Assembly (NCBI RefSeq): GCF_008931805.1
Contig: NZ_CP044399.1
Location: 496,001 to 560,000, forward strand
Length of the DNA: 64,000 nt
Reading direction: 5' to 3'
Source: Moritella marina ATCC 15381
GTDB lineage: Bacteria; Pseudomonadota; Gammaproteobacteria; Enterobacterales; Moritellaceae
The translations under genes were made by a program, and so were the position numbers. Numbering within the stretch: the first letter of the stretch is position 1; each line of letters begins with the position of its first letter. Shown in pieces: positions 54,661 through 64,000 of this stretch. The notes under the pieces were generated by a model. It had not been told where the DNA came from. It did no database searches and was given only the letters and a program-made list of their open reading frames with translations.

Positions 54661-56115
54661 TCATTTAATAGATTGATTAAGTATCGGTATGAAACACTTG
54701 TTTTTGACCGTTTGATCTTCCTTCACACCTTTCTTTTCAAAAAAATCATTATATTTAGGTTGGAGGGTCGTCCAATCCAGAAGTTTGCTAGAAACTTCGG
54801 AAATAAACTTAGGTTCAAAGCTCACATAACCTACAGGAAATGAAATATCACGTTGATCATCTAGTTGTACATGAAACAAACTTGCAACCATTATACCTGG
54901 AATAATCATAAACTCGGCATCTTCTCCACCAAATTTAGCTGGTAAGTCCATGAAGTCAGCAGTTGATAGCTTCCAAAAATTATTCCTTAGAGTAATCGAC
55001 TCTTGATAACTCTCACAAGCCATGCCTAAAACAACTTTTGATGTTTTCTTTCTTTTATCGAAGAGGGTATAAACTTCATCTACCAATTTACTTAAATCAG
55101 TTGTTTTCCCCCACGTTTTAGATTCAGTATTAGTAAGCCAAATCAAACCAGAGTTCTCTGGTTTATCTTCAAATATAGCTTTAAGTCGCCCCGTTATAAT
55201 GTCTCTATTACTCTCGGTATAAAAGTTACCAAGTAGCATAAATGTATCGTCATTTAGTTTTGTTAAGCCATTTTCATAATGATTTACTAAAGCTTTAATA
55301 TTGAATGTTCTAGTGTTGTCATCCCAGTACTGAATTATAAGAGGATCATTTGATGCCTCAAGGTATTCGTTAAAACTATTATGCTGATCCTTCATGGAAT
55401 CAACTTCAATCGTCGAGTCCATAAGTGAGAACATTGCTTTTTCTTCATCCCATTCATCAACAGTATTTGAAACATATTCCATTTTTAAAATGTTGGGTGA
55501 ATCAGTATCCACAAAATATTCAACCTCTAGAGGAAGTGTTGAATCGTATCGGTCTGATACTTGATTTATTTTATAAAGTTCTTTTATTTCTGAAAAAACA
55601 TCTTCTTTCAATACAAGCTCTCTAAACAAATTAAAATTTGAATCAAAAGCACTTTGCGCTTTATTCAATAGATTACGATAGCATTCATCTGGTAAGTTGA
55701 GTGAAATACTAAAATCTTGAGAGCCAGAGCGTTTCACATCAGTAGACAGCATTTGAAAACTGTACAATTCAAATTCAACAGGAGAGACTTCATCAGTTAC
55801 TTCAAAAAAAGTAGGCCTCAGATTCCCATCTTCTTCTGTAAACTTACTCATCGCATAGTAAGTAAGTTTTATTTTCCCACCTTCCCATTCAACTAGGTTC
55901 TCTTCTTGTAAATCATCAACAATCGCCAACATTTCTTTACTCGTTAGACCAAAGTAATCCTGAATAGTCTCCAAACTTGTGGAAGACAATGAATAAATGA
56001 GTCTTATCACAAACTCTTTAACAACTGGTAACTCGCGTTTCTTACTAACGGTGTAGTCCATAAAAAAAGACTTTGTTGGTAAGCCAAAGCAAACCTTACT
56101 TAATTGGATCTTCAT
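54661..56115 (-). CDS. Partner protein of the NERD-kinase-helicase operon
   Basis: The 484-residue protein starts with an atypical strand-rich segment, then a winged-HTH-like domain (about 30-90: SLETIQDYFGLTSKEMLAIV, DDLQEENLVEWEGGKIKL). The middle is acidic. The C-terminal half (about 270-440) contains SGLIWLTNTESKTWGKTTDL, TSKVVLGMACESYQESITLR and FHVQLDDQRDISFPVGYVS, which resemble strands of a phospholipase-D-type fold, but no HxK(x)4D motif is present. In Mokosh type I the second gene encodes a PLD nuclease, so this could be a degenerate or divergent counterpart. Its ATG overlaps the helicase stop (ATGA), showing tight coupling. Function not established. Confidence 0.7.
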   Translation of the reverse strand: MKIQLSKVCFGLPTKSFFMDYTVSKKRELPVVKEFVIRLIYSLSSTSLETIQDYFGLTSKEMLAIVDDLQEENLVEWEGGKIKLTYYAMSKFTEEDGNLRPTFFEVTDEVSPVEFELYSFQMLSTDVKRSGSQDFSISLNLPDECYRNLLNKAQSAFDSNFNLFRELVLKEDVFSEIKELYKINQVSDRYDSTLPLEVEYFVDTDSPNILKMEYVSNTVDEWDEEKAMFSLMDSTIEVDSMKDQHNSFNEYLEASNDPLIIQYWDDNTRTFNIKALVNHYENGLTKLNDDTFMLLGNFYTESNRDIITGRLKAIFEDKPENSGLIWLTNTESKTWGKTTDLSKLVDEVYTLFDKRKKTSKVVLGMACESYQESITLRNNFWKLSTADFMDLPAKFGGEDAEFMIIPGIMVASLFHVQLDDQRDISFPVGYVSFEPKFISEVSSKLLDWTTLQPKYNDFFEKKGVKEDQTVKNKCFIPILNQSIK

Positions 56116-59100
56116 TTTTTTGCCTCCAGTGATTGAGAATTTACAATCGAGTATTCTTTATCACTGTGCTCAGAAATATACTTGTATACTCGACCAAATG
56201 CTGAGCCTTCATTGTTATTTTGCCACATATCCGAATTACCAATTATGAACAGTGCTTCCTTAGCACGAGAAAGTGCTACGTTTGCTCGATTCTCTGAAGA
56301 AACATAGCCTTGACTGCCCCTAGAGTTACTTCTGACTAGAGAAACAATAACAATATCGTTCTCTTTACCTTGGTAACTATCGATCGTGTCTACCTTTATG
56401 ATCCCTTTTTCTAGTAATGTTCGAGCCCATGCAACGCCATTGATTTTACGAATTAGATACCTAACTTGTTCTCCATACATACAAATAATGCCGATTTTCG
56501 GATCATCATCTTCCACAAGGAGAGCTTCCGCGTTTTTATGTGCTATGAGATTACTTAGAAGCTCTAATATAATTTCAGCTTCGTATCTATTAACATAACT
56601 TTTCTGATTTGCATTTTTAGCGGTTGGTTTAGATTCAAAAGAGTTTCTCTTAGCTTTACTAGTATCAATCCAAGTCACTGGTGTACAAGTATCTTCAAAC
56701 AATTCTAGATAAGCTTTTTTCGTTACCCCTCTACCGGTCTCTAAACCACCTTCTTCAGAGTAAAAACATTCTGATACTAGGTTTCCTACAGCCGGTATCA
56801 TTCGGTATTGAATTTTTAAAAATCGCCCTACAGTTTTCCCATAGCTGGAAACGAATGCTCTTTCAAAATCACTACGCTTAAACTCATCAGTACTAACTGT
56901 TGGTAAAATTCTTTTGGCTGCATTTATATGCTCTTCATCAAACAGGGGGGGGAGTTGCTTATGGTCACCAACTAAAAGAACCTTACGTCCTACCTGCATT
57001 GCTATTGCAAGTTCACTTGCTGGTGATCTAGCAGCTTCATCAATAACAACTAAATCGTAAATGTTCTCTTGGATTCCATAATGATTACGTCCTATACCAA
57101 CACAAGTGCCACATACTAAAGTCCGAGTCTTTGATAGAAAGTTTTGGAATTGAGACTGACTTGAAGCCATAACACTAAGCCACTCATTTGATATAGAAAT
57201 GATGTTCTTAAACTTTGACACCAAGTCACCCGAAAAAATTTCATAGTGTCTAGCTAACGCCGAATAAATAAATTCTCGATAACAATTGAGCTCAATACTG
57301 TCAAGGTTCAGTTCCATTCCTACTTTACGAGAAAAGAATTCAGGTAACTTTTCATCGAACACTTCAATTTGCTTCGTCAATGCGTTTGACGTAATACTGT
57401 CTTTATCCTTCATACGAGAAATAATACGATCTAGTTGCTTACCAAATGACCTCTCAAATTCAGTAGCAATTTTCGTAAACTCTTCATTAATACCTAATTC
57501 TCGAGCAACCCTCGTAATACGCTCCTCATATTCAGCTTTAAACCTATCTCTATAATGCTCTTGAAGCGCCTTCTCTCCCACATCATCAAGTTGCTCTGAA
57601 AGTACATGCTGATCACCAAGGCGAACAATATCTATTTCAGTATCATTTCTCCCAAATAGTGACCTCACTTTCTCTGTTGCATTATTGACAGCTTCATGAG
57701 ATTGACTGACTAAGAGTACCCTTCTAGCCCCATTAGAAATACAGTAATGGATGAAAGAGCCAATAAATGCCGTTTTACCCGTACCTGGGGGACCTTGAAG
57801 CAAGCTTACTGGACCATATTTATACAAGCCTTTGAAGGCTTCTCTCTGCTGTTCATTTAGCTTAAAGATCACGTTTTCATCACAACCTAACTCGGTATAC
57901 GAGTCTAACTCAGCATCAGTTGGCTCTGCTTGCTCAGTTGGTTTAACGGCTACTCCTGGGGAAAAGTAATCTGCAATATTACTGATAACACTTCTGTTAT
58001 TTACCAGATTTTCCGTCGCTAACTTCCTTTTATTTAATGATGATGCCGTCAGTGCACCTTCAAGAACCAAGGTATCACCTAGCTCAATTCTCGCTTTACC
58101 CCTGATGTTTATTGCCATCGAATTTGGACCAATATCAACGACAATTCCTATTCTTCGAAGCTCTCCATGCCTTTCTGCATATACAAAAACACGTTCTGTA
58201 TTAAGGTTAAAGTCTAAAGATGCGCCTTCACTAGTATATTGGAATGTATACTTATCACCTTGAATTCGCGGGTCTGTAGATATTTCAACTCTTGGGTTAC
58301 TTTCGTGCTCGGTTTCAACAAGTGCTTTCCAAACGTCTCTTGCGTCCGTTACTTTGGAGGTTTTTATATTGGTTAACGCAAGTGTCCCTTGGTTAGAGTT
58401 ACTTCCCTCCGAGCTTTCAACGCCTTTGCAAAGTTCTTGGTATACCGGACTTTCAAGTATTTCATCAAAAAACGCTTCAGAGGCTTCACTCTCAGAACTG
58501 CAAAAATGAATCTCTCCACTTAGCTCTAGGATTGATCTTTTCTTGTTTTTGATGAAATCGTTATGTCTAATCTCATCAAAATTGGCTGAAACAATAAATT
58601 TCTTTTCTGGATGAATCAGTATGCCCAAGCGATGTTTCACGCCTGTAATTCGAACAGAAACTAAATCGCCATCTTTGCCTTTGTTTATTTCTAAATCTAG
58701 GTAATATTTACCATCATCAGACAAAAGCTTGCCCTGTCTGATTTTAAGTTTTTTATGAAAAATCTTAAAAATATTTACCAACTTGAGAGGAGGAGGACTA
58801 ACGATGCCCTCTAACTCATCATGCAGTTTTATAATTTCTTGGCTTGATATTTCAGGAAGTTCAAGTAGTTGATTTACATATTTGCCTAAATGAGTTAGCT
58901 GTTTTGCAACTGACAATTCACTAATTATCTTCACAGTAGCGTAACGGTCTATGTTTGCCTTAGAAATATTTTCATGGTTATCAGGAGAATAAGTAGGCGT
59001 ATATTTACTTTCATCCAGCTCGATAATGTCTATAAATACTAAACCATTGTCGTTGATAATTATATTTTCTGGGTGGATATCACCATGATGGATGCTTGCC

Positions 59101-60956
59101 GAATGTAACTCAATTAGTGACGATAGCAACTGCTTGATCTTTAACGTAGGATCATCAATTGCTTGTGACTCAACAAACTGTTTCCAGGTACTGCCTTTTA
59201 TCCACTCAAATTGGAAAAAGGCGCAGGTCATTTGTGGGTTTAAACCATAATCAATAATTTTAGGAAGGCACTTTATATCTGCATTTTTTCTAATGTCCAA
59301 CCTATTAAAAAATGACAGTAGCTGACTATTAACTCCACCATCAGTTGATACATCACTCACCCCAAACCAAGCTTTCAGACCAAATGAATCATCGATAGCT
59401 TTTAAAAAATTGAATGTTCCATCAATCTTTACTGGACTGGTGCCTCCAAAATCGACATAGATATTCTTTGAAGAATGGTAGTTTGCTAATAGGCCTAGTT
59501 TATCTTCACCATCAGACTCACCTACATTCAATAGTTTATTAAGTTCAGTAAGAGCCTCTCGAAGGTCCTTAAAACGAGCCGCAGCTTCAAGCTCCAACCC
59601 TCTTTCAAACCATTTTTCGAGTCGTTGGCATATCGAACTATCTTTAATTGGTTCCCAGAGGTAAATGCCATCTTCTTTTATAGGCGGCTTACCGAATGCA
59701 ATATAGTGACATGCAGCAGTAGCTAGATATACATCACGAGTAAAATGTGTACCCTCAGAATCATCGTACAACTCTTCAGGTGTTGCAATCTGGTTGTGCT
59801 GAAGAATTTTACGAATATTAGACACTGTTTTATTTTGTGGGTCAGGATAGGTTGCTGTTAGGAAATTAGACAACACGACCTTACTTGGGAGCGATACCCA
59901 GATACTGTGGTTGCCAAGGTCACGATGCGCCACATCAATATCATGAAGACTAGCCAAACGACTTACCAGAGCCTGAATTAGGTTGAGTCTGTTTTCTTCA
60001 GTAAGTTTTGTACTGTTCTTTCTAATAAATGTATCGAGACGGTCTTTTTTATTCGGCCATTCATACAATTCAACAAAATCAGAAGATAGTTCGCTAGGTA
60101 AATACTCTAGTCGAAGATATGTATCTTTAAGCTCTTCATCTTGATTTGCGATATAACCAAGTACATCACTTTCTCTGTGTGCAATTAGAGATCTTTGCTC
60201 CGGTGTTCTAGCATGTTCAACGATACAAGGAGAAGTGAAGTTCCACCTGCGCATCAGCGCTTTGTAGTTATGATTATCAGAGCGTTGGCTATGGTACTCA
60301 GAATACAGTCCATCTCTATGTTGAAATAGAGGCTGTCCTTGTAATACATAATTATTAGCAGAGTAATTTTTTGCTTTGAAGTCTGCACTATTATTGGAAA
60401 AAATTTTGTCCCATTGTTTTAAGTTTTTATTAGGAGCATCCTCTTTTCGCTTTATCATCCATGAGATATCTTTGAAATATTTCTTATAGACTTTGTCCTC
60501 GCCGATTTTGGCAAACTCGTCTAGCGTGAATACATAGTCTTGCTCATCAGGGTGAAGATCATCTTTGGTTGCTGTTCCGCACAAGACAACACAATGGTCG
60601 ACCCAAGGAGCAAACCGGTTATTTAAACGTTCTTTCAATTTAGTTGCTAATATTTGAGCAGATCTTCTTGCTTGACGCACACCGTTACTTCGATGTTCTT
60701 CTCGTCCATCTGGAAATTGTACGATCCACTTTCCTTCGTTAGAGAAAATTTTTCCAGACCACTTTTTTAGCTCAACGTTTATAATTCGATCGTGTGTAAT
60801 CAAAATTAGATCGCCTTCAAACTCTTTACTTTGTCTACCTCGCATTTCCAACGAAGAATAACCTTTCCAGTTATTTGGTAGAGCAGCTTCAAGCCTTTCG
60901 TTCGCTTCTCTTTCGTAGCCATTAATCCCTAAAGGGTCTAAGCACTTTATTTCCAT
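56112..60956 (-). CDS. Giant NERD - pseudokinase - kinase - SF1 helicase defence protein (Mokosh-like)
   Basis: The 1614-residue protein has, in order: a NERD nuclease-like domain (about 10-165; Asp 49 in EGDLILI, ELK at 62-64, QARRSAQ); a kinase-like lobe (about 230-470) with AHRDLGNHS, but S at the catalytic-loop Asn position and SNF instead of DFG, so probably inactive; a second kinase (about 500-680) with Lys 519, HGDIHPEN (624-631) and Asp 643, apparently intact; a beta-rich linker (about 740-980); and a COG1112/Upf1-type helicase (about 1030-1580) with GPPGTGKT (1055-1062), VIDEAARS, GDHKQLPP, QYRMIP, DSYQGKENDI and NVALSRAK. Helicase-kinase fusion plus a second gene is the Mokosh type I plan; the NERD domain and double kinase are additions. 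ATG 60956 follows AGGAC. Confidence 0.88.
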   Translation of the reverse strand: MEIKCLDPLGINGYEREANERLEAALPNNWKGYSSLEMRGRQSKEFEGDLILITHDRIINVELKKWSGKIFSNEGKWIVQFPDGREEHRSNGVRQARRSAQILATKLKERLNNRFAPWVDHCVVLCGTATKDDLHPDEQDYVFTLDEFAKIGEDKVYKKYFKDISWMIKRKEDAPNKNLKQWDKIFSNNSADFKAKNYSANNYVLQGQPLFQHRDGLYSEYHSQRSDNHNYKALMRRWNFTSPCIVEHARTPEQRSLIAHRESDVLGYIANQDEELKDTYLRLEYLPSELSSDFVELYEWPNKKDRLDTFIRKNSTKLTEENRLNLIQALVSRLASLHDIDVAHRDLGNHSIWVSLPSKVVLSNFLTATYPDPQNKTVSNIRKILQHNQIATPEELYDDSEGTHFTRDVYLATAACHYIAFGKPPIKEDGIYLWEPIKDSSICQRLEKWFERGLELEAAARFKDLREALTELNKLLNVGESDGEDKLGLLANYHSSKNIYVDFGGTSPVKIDGTFNFLKAIDDSFGLKAWFGVSDVSTDGGVNSQLLSFFNRLDIRKNADIKCLPKIIDYGLNPQMTCAFFQFEWIKGSTWKQFVESQAIDDPTLKIKQLLSSLIELHSASIHHGDIHPENIIINDNGLVFIDIIELDESKYTPTYSPDNHENISKANIDRYATVKIISELSVAKQLTHLGKYVNQLLELPEISSQEIIKLHDELEGIVSPPPLKLVNIFKIFHKKLKIRQGKLLSDDGKYYLDLEINKGKDGDLVSVRITGVKHRLGILIHPEKKFIVSANFDEIRHNDFIKNKKRSILELSGEIHFCSSESEASEAFFDEILESPVYQELCKGVESSEGSNSNQGTLALTNIKTSKVTDARDVWKALVETEHESNPRVEISTDPRIQGDKYTFQYTSEGASLDFNLNTERVFVYAERHGELRRIGIVVDIGPNSMAINIRGKARIELGDTLVLEGALTASSLNKRKLATENLVNNRSVISNIADYFSPGVAVKPTEQAEPTDAELDSYTELGCDENVIFKLNEQQREAFKGLYKYGPVSLLQGPPGTGKTAFIGSFIHYCISNGARRVLLVSQSHEAVNNATEKVRSLFGRNDTEIDIVRLGDQHVLSEQLDDVGEKALQEHYRDRFKAEYEERITRVARELGINEEFTKIATEFERSFGKQLDRIISRMKDKDSITSNALTKQIEVFDEKLPEFFSRKVGMELNLDSIELNCYREFIYSALARHYEIFSGDLVSKFKNIISISNEWLSVMASSQSQFQNFLSKTRTLVCGTCVGIGRNHYGIQENIYDLVVIDEAARSPASELAIAMQVGRKVLLVGDHKQLPPLFDEEHINAAKRILPTVSTDEFKRSDFERAFVSSYGKTVGRFLKIQYRMIPAVGNLVSECFYSEEGGLETGRGVTKKAYLELFEDTCTPVTWIDTSKAKRNSFESKPTAKNANQKSYVNRYEAEIILELLSNLIAHKNAEALLVEDDDPKIGIICMYGEQVRYLIRKINGVAWARTLLEKGIIKVDTIDSYQGKENDIVIVSLVRSNSRGSQGYVSSENRANVALSRAKEALFIIGNSDMWQNNNEGSAFGRVYKYISEHSDKEYSIVNSQSLEAKK

Positions 60957-61072
60957 TATTTGTCCTATAAAAAGTATTACACTAGATAACCGAGAACAAA
61001 TTGGCCATTGACGTATATAAATTCTGGTTATTGTTATAATTTTATTATGAATAATTTAATTCTATTTTCGAT

Positions 61073-64000
61073 TTACGCTCTCATATTATCTTCAACCACC
61101 GCATTCGCATTCACTTCACGAATAACACTAAACAGTTCAACAACTGTTCCTTCATCAAAGAAGCCGTAGGCGCTTTCGCCGTGGTTATCGGTAAATGGTG
61201 CATCGAAAAGTTGTGACATTTCCAGAATGCCGTTATCAACCAAATAATCGATGACTTGGTCAACAAAGTTGATTTGTTCGGCGTTGTAAGATTCATTATC
61301 AAGGAAACTGCTAAATGCTTCTTTTGCTGCATTCATATCTAAACCGACTAGCTCACGGATAAATGCACCTAAAGGCTTCTCTTGTAATATTTTATCGCGG
61401 TAAGCGTCGACATTACTCATGCCGCTTGCGTCTAGCAGTAAGCCTTCTAGGACATCTAAGTCGGTTTGTGTGATGGATTTATTGCGTTTTAGTTTTTGTA
61501 TCGTTAACTGGTCTTGATGGTCTTTGATGTACAGCTCGATTTTCTTACGATATTGGGCTAAATCAACAGCTGGGTTGCTGTATACTGCTGTGACATCGTG
61601 AACACCTTGAACTTCGTCTTCAAAGTTGGTGTACACCATCTCTTTTTTGTCTTTATCCAACGCAAACATTAGGTTGCGTAATTTACGGCGTAGGTCTTCC
61701 AGCATAACTAAATGAATATCCTGCCAAAATGCTTGTGTCTGAATATCTTGAATCAGTTGCAGTTGCGCTTGTACGGCTGGAATGGTTGATTTAGCTTCTA
61801 ACTGCTCAGCAAATTCAATCACTCGAATACGACTCGCTTCCGGAAGCATGCCTTTTTCTAACAACGACAACTGCATTGTTAACAAGAGGCTATCAAAGCG
61901 GTGGGATAAATGATTAAGCTGTTCATCAGAGTTAAATGCTTCTGCTTCGGTTGGCAGAGCTGATATTTGGTTTTCTAAGTCTGTAAATTTAGCGTCATTA
62001 ATATTGTCCCAATGCTTTCTCTCTAGGAACGGTTCTACCGCTTGGCGCTTTGGTCTTACGATAAAGTTGTCGAGATTCATGCCACTAACAAGGTGATGTA
62101 ACATGTCTAGCTGATAACGGTTTAGTTCTGAATATCGCTCAAAATCTTCTGGATGTTGCTCTCGAAACGCTTCATTGTTTAGCTTACTGTTGATTAATGT
62201 GCTCAATAGGACGCGCTTTTCAAATACTTGCTGAGTAACAGGTTTTGCCACTCCCACAGGTAAGCCTTCAGGGTTGGCATCGAAATACTCAAAGTTCTGG
62301 CAGTAATCAAATACTTTAAAGGTTTTCTTGTCGTCATTAGGCCCAAACAGATCTTTACACAAACGTGTACCACGGCCAATCATTTGGGTGAACTTCACCT
62401 TTGAACGAATCACTTTGAAGAACACTAAGTTAACTACTTCGGGTACATCAATACCGGTATCTAACATATCGACAGAAATGGCGATGCGGCAAGTTGGATT
62501 TTTTGGATCGAACTCGTCAACTTTGTTTTCGTCACCACCGAATTCATCGATTAGACTTTGTGCATAGGTTTCTTTGAAGGTGATGACGCGTGCAAGTTTA
62601 CCTGCCCATTTGGGATAGTTCTTGTTGAACATTTTCTCAAGGAAAACCGCATGATCATTATTGGCTGCAAAGATAATGGTTTTACCGATGACATCGCCAC
62701 CTTCAACATGGATACCACCTCGGTCATCTTTGCTCATTAACTGAGCAAACATCTTCTCTGCGGTATCTTCATTAAACAGAAATTTATTGACTTCAGATGG
62801 CAATACTTCATCACGGTCTTCTAGTTCAGCTTTGTTTTCCCACTCATCTTGTTCTTCGTTAGACAACTCTTTGTACTTTACACCTTCACGCAAGAACTTA
62901 GTTGCGACTGAAATTTTGGTTGGTGGTACTAGATATTCTTCAGCGTATGCACTGCTGTCTTCGTAAGCGTAAGTTGGCATGCCTTTTTGTAGATCAAAAA
63001 TACCATAAGTATCTTTTTCAACTTCGTCTTTTGGTGTAGCTGTTAGCCCTACTAAGAAACCATCAAAGTATTCGAAAATCTGACGATACTTGGAATAAAT
63101 AGATCTATGTGCTTCATCGACGATGATTAAGTCAAAATGACCCACACCAAACGGGCGTTCATCAGTACCGCGATCCAGTAGATTCTTCATAGTAGGGTAA
63201 GTCGAGAAATACAAGCGACTGTCGATGTTGCTCTTGCTTTGACCTGAATTTAAAATAGAGCAACTCACGCGGGGTAACAGCTTAACGAAGTTCTTCTTGG
63301 CTTGGGTGAGTAGCGCATTACGATCGGCAAGGAACAGGACGTTCTTAACCCAATCATTTTTCACCAACAAATCAACAAGGCTGATCACGGTTCGGGTTTT
63401 ACCTGTGCCCGTCGCCATGACAAACAATCCCTTGCGTTCATGTTCTAACTCAAAGTCTTGTAATAACTTAGTGATGGCTGATTTTTGATAGTGGCGGTTG
63501 GTGATCTCGTTATTAATAACAAGATTACTGTTAGGCATGGCGTTGTCGAAAAAGGGCTTACGCTCGATTCGACGTTTAACCATCAGCTCAAGCTCGGCTT
63601 GGGTGTAAAAGCCCTGAACTTGACGCGGTGGATAAAAATGATCATCCCATAAGTGCGTATCATAGCCATTGGTGTAGAAGATAACAGGGCGCACACCGCA
63701 TTGTTTTTCTAAACAATCAGCATAAAGTTTTGCTTGTTGTTGGCCATCTTCCGCGCGGCGATGGGTGCGTTTTGCTTCCACCACAGCCAGTGCTGTGCCG
63801 TCATCGCCCCACAATACGTAATCGACAAAGCCGTTACCTTTTGGATTAGCTTTAGAAATCGGCATACCTGATACAGGGTATTCTCGGTCACGTTTATGCG
63901 CTAATTTCCAACCAGCTTCATGCAGTAGTACATCAATGAGATAAGTACGGGTTTCTGCTTCGTTGTAATCATGCGTGTCTGACGTTTTCTCTGCACTTTG
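61073..64000 (-). CDS. hsdR: Type I restriction enzyme R subunit HsdR (N-terminus beyond the window)
   Basis: The frame stays open to the right edge, giving about 975 residues. Near the N-terminal side is the nuclease core (FVDYVLWGDDGTALAVVEAK, the PD-ExK pattern), followed by a DEAD-type translocase: MATGTGKTRTVISLVD, LIIVDEAHRSIYSKYRQIFE, VGLTATPKDEVEKDTYG, and MLDTGIDVPEVVNLVFFK with MIGRGTRLCKDLFG. The C-terminal about 350 residues fit the EcoEI-type R C-terminal domain that docks on the methyltransferase. HsdS and HsdM should lie further right. It reads toward the Mokosh-like operon with 116 bases between, forming a defence island. Confidence 0.95.
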   Translation of the reverse strand, partial: QSAEKTSDTHDYNEAETRTYLIDVLLHEAGWKLAHKRDREYPVSGMPISKANPKGNGFVDYVLWGDDGTALAVVEAKRTHRRAEDGQQQAKLYADCLEKQCGVRPVIFYTNGYDTHLWDDHFYPPRQVQGFYTQAELELMVKRRIERKPFFDNAMPNSNLVINNEITNRHYQKSAITKLLQDFELEHERKGLFVMATGTGKTRTVISLVDLLVKNDWVKNVLFLADRNALLTQAKKNFVKLLPRVSCSILNSGQSKSNIDSRLYFSTYPTMKNLLDRGTDERPFGVGHFDLIIVDEAHRSIYSKYRQIFEYFDGFLVGLTATPKDEVEKDTYGIFDLQKGMPTYAYEDSSAYAEEYLVPPTKISVATKFLREGVKYKELSNEEQDEWENKAELEDRDEVLPSEVNKFLFNEDTAEKMFAQLMSKDDRGGIHVEGGDVIGKTIIFAANNDHAVFLEKMFNKNYPKWAGKLARVITFKETYAQSLIDEFGGDENKVDEFDPKNPTCRIAISVDMLDTGIDVPEVVNLVFFKVIRSKVKFTQMIGRGTRLCKDLFGPNDDKKTFKVFDYCQNFEYFDANPEGLPVGVAKPVTQQVFEKRVLLSTLINSKLNNEAFREQHPEDFERYSELNRYQLDMLHHLVSGMNLDNFIVRPKRQAVEPFLERKHWDNINDAKFTDLENQISALPTEAEAFNSDEQLNHLSHRFDSLLLTMQLSLLEKGMLPEASRIRVIEFAEQLEAKSTIPAVQAQLQLIQDIQTQAFWQDIHLVMLEDLRRKLRNLMFALDKDKKEMVYTNFEDEVQGVHDVTAVYSNPAVDLAQYRKKIELYIKDHQDQLTIQKLKRNKSITQTDLDVLEGLLLDASGMSNVDAYRDKILQEKPLGAFIRELVGLDMNAAKEAFSSFLDNESYNAEQINFVDQVIDYLVDNGILEMSQLFDAPFTDNHGESAYGFFDEGTVVELFSVIREVNANAVVEDNMRA

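Overview
The window looks like chromosome from a marine, probably cold-adapted gammaproteobacterium of the Moritella / Vibrio / Psychromonas neighbourhood. This is inferred from moderate AT-richness, a Vibrio/enterobacteria-type maltose regulon with MalT, a vibriolysin-like M4 protease, a fused peroxiredoxin-glutaredoxin and a VieB-like regulator. No rRNA or marker gene fixes the genus; Moritella is my best guess only.

Layout. (1) 1-1738: the N-terminal half of a hybrid-type sensor kinase, cut by the window edge, preceded by a PhnD-type periplasmic binding protein, both on the minus strand. (2) 2084-7441: maltose/maltodextrin ABC transporter, malK divergent from malEFG. (3) 7442-10485: accessory stretch with a 35-bp tandem repeat, a 31-bp direct repeat flanking a small outer-membrane barrel gene, then a VOC / acetyltransferase / methyltransferase trio. 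(4) 10776-14705: mtgA, gene relics, a CHASE3 hybrid kinase with a frameshift at an A8 run, and a small unknown gene whose partial copy lies on the other side of the kinase. (5) 14790-26711: malT, a frameshifted GH36 glycosidase, malP, malQ and glgB. Together with region 2 this forms an import, phosphorolysis, transglycosylation and branching pathway for maltodextrin and glycogen. (6) 26803-45273: mostly ordinary genes: OmpA-family porin with a start-codon hairpin, REC-TPR regulator, beta-CASP nuclease, tRNA-Arg(CCT), SulP transporter with a CbbR-like LysR regulator, nitroreductase/monooxygenase with a LysR regulator, M24 peptidase, vibriolysin-like protease, a GGDEF relic, gfa/cupin, a chemoreceptor and a hybrid peroxiredoxin. 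(7) 45735-53059: a translationally coupled cellulose operon (lipoprotein, bcsA, bcsB, bcsZ, TPR protein) with no BcsC-type outer-membrane barrel in the cluster. (8) 53300-64000: an AT-rich defence island with an XRE controller, a small wHTH-like protein, a two-gene operon encoding a 1614-residue NERD / pseudokinase / kinase / SF1 helicase plus a 484-residue partner, and the R subunit of a type I restriction enzyme running off the right edge.

The most interesting part is region 8. The giant protein resembles type I Mokosh (COG1112-type helicase fused to a Ser/Thr kinase, with a second gene), but it adds an N-terminal NERD nuclease-like domain and two kinase lobes, of which the first looks dead. 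The partner lacks a visible HKD nuclease motif. Two inverted repeats with the same 9-bp core flank the small gene beside the XRE regulator and look like its operators. Other items worth a second look are the hairpin over the OmpA-family start codon, the barrel-less cellulose operon, and three frameshifts (two at homopolymers) that may be real, programmed, or assembly errors.
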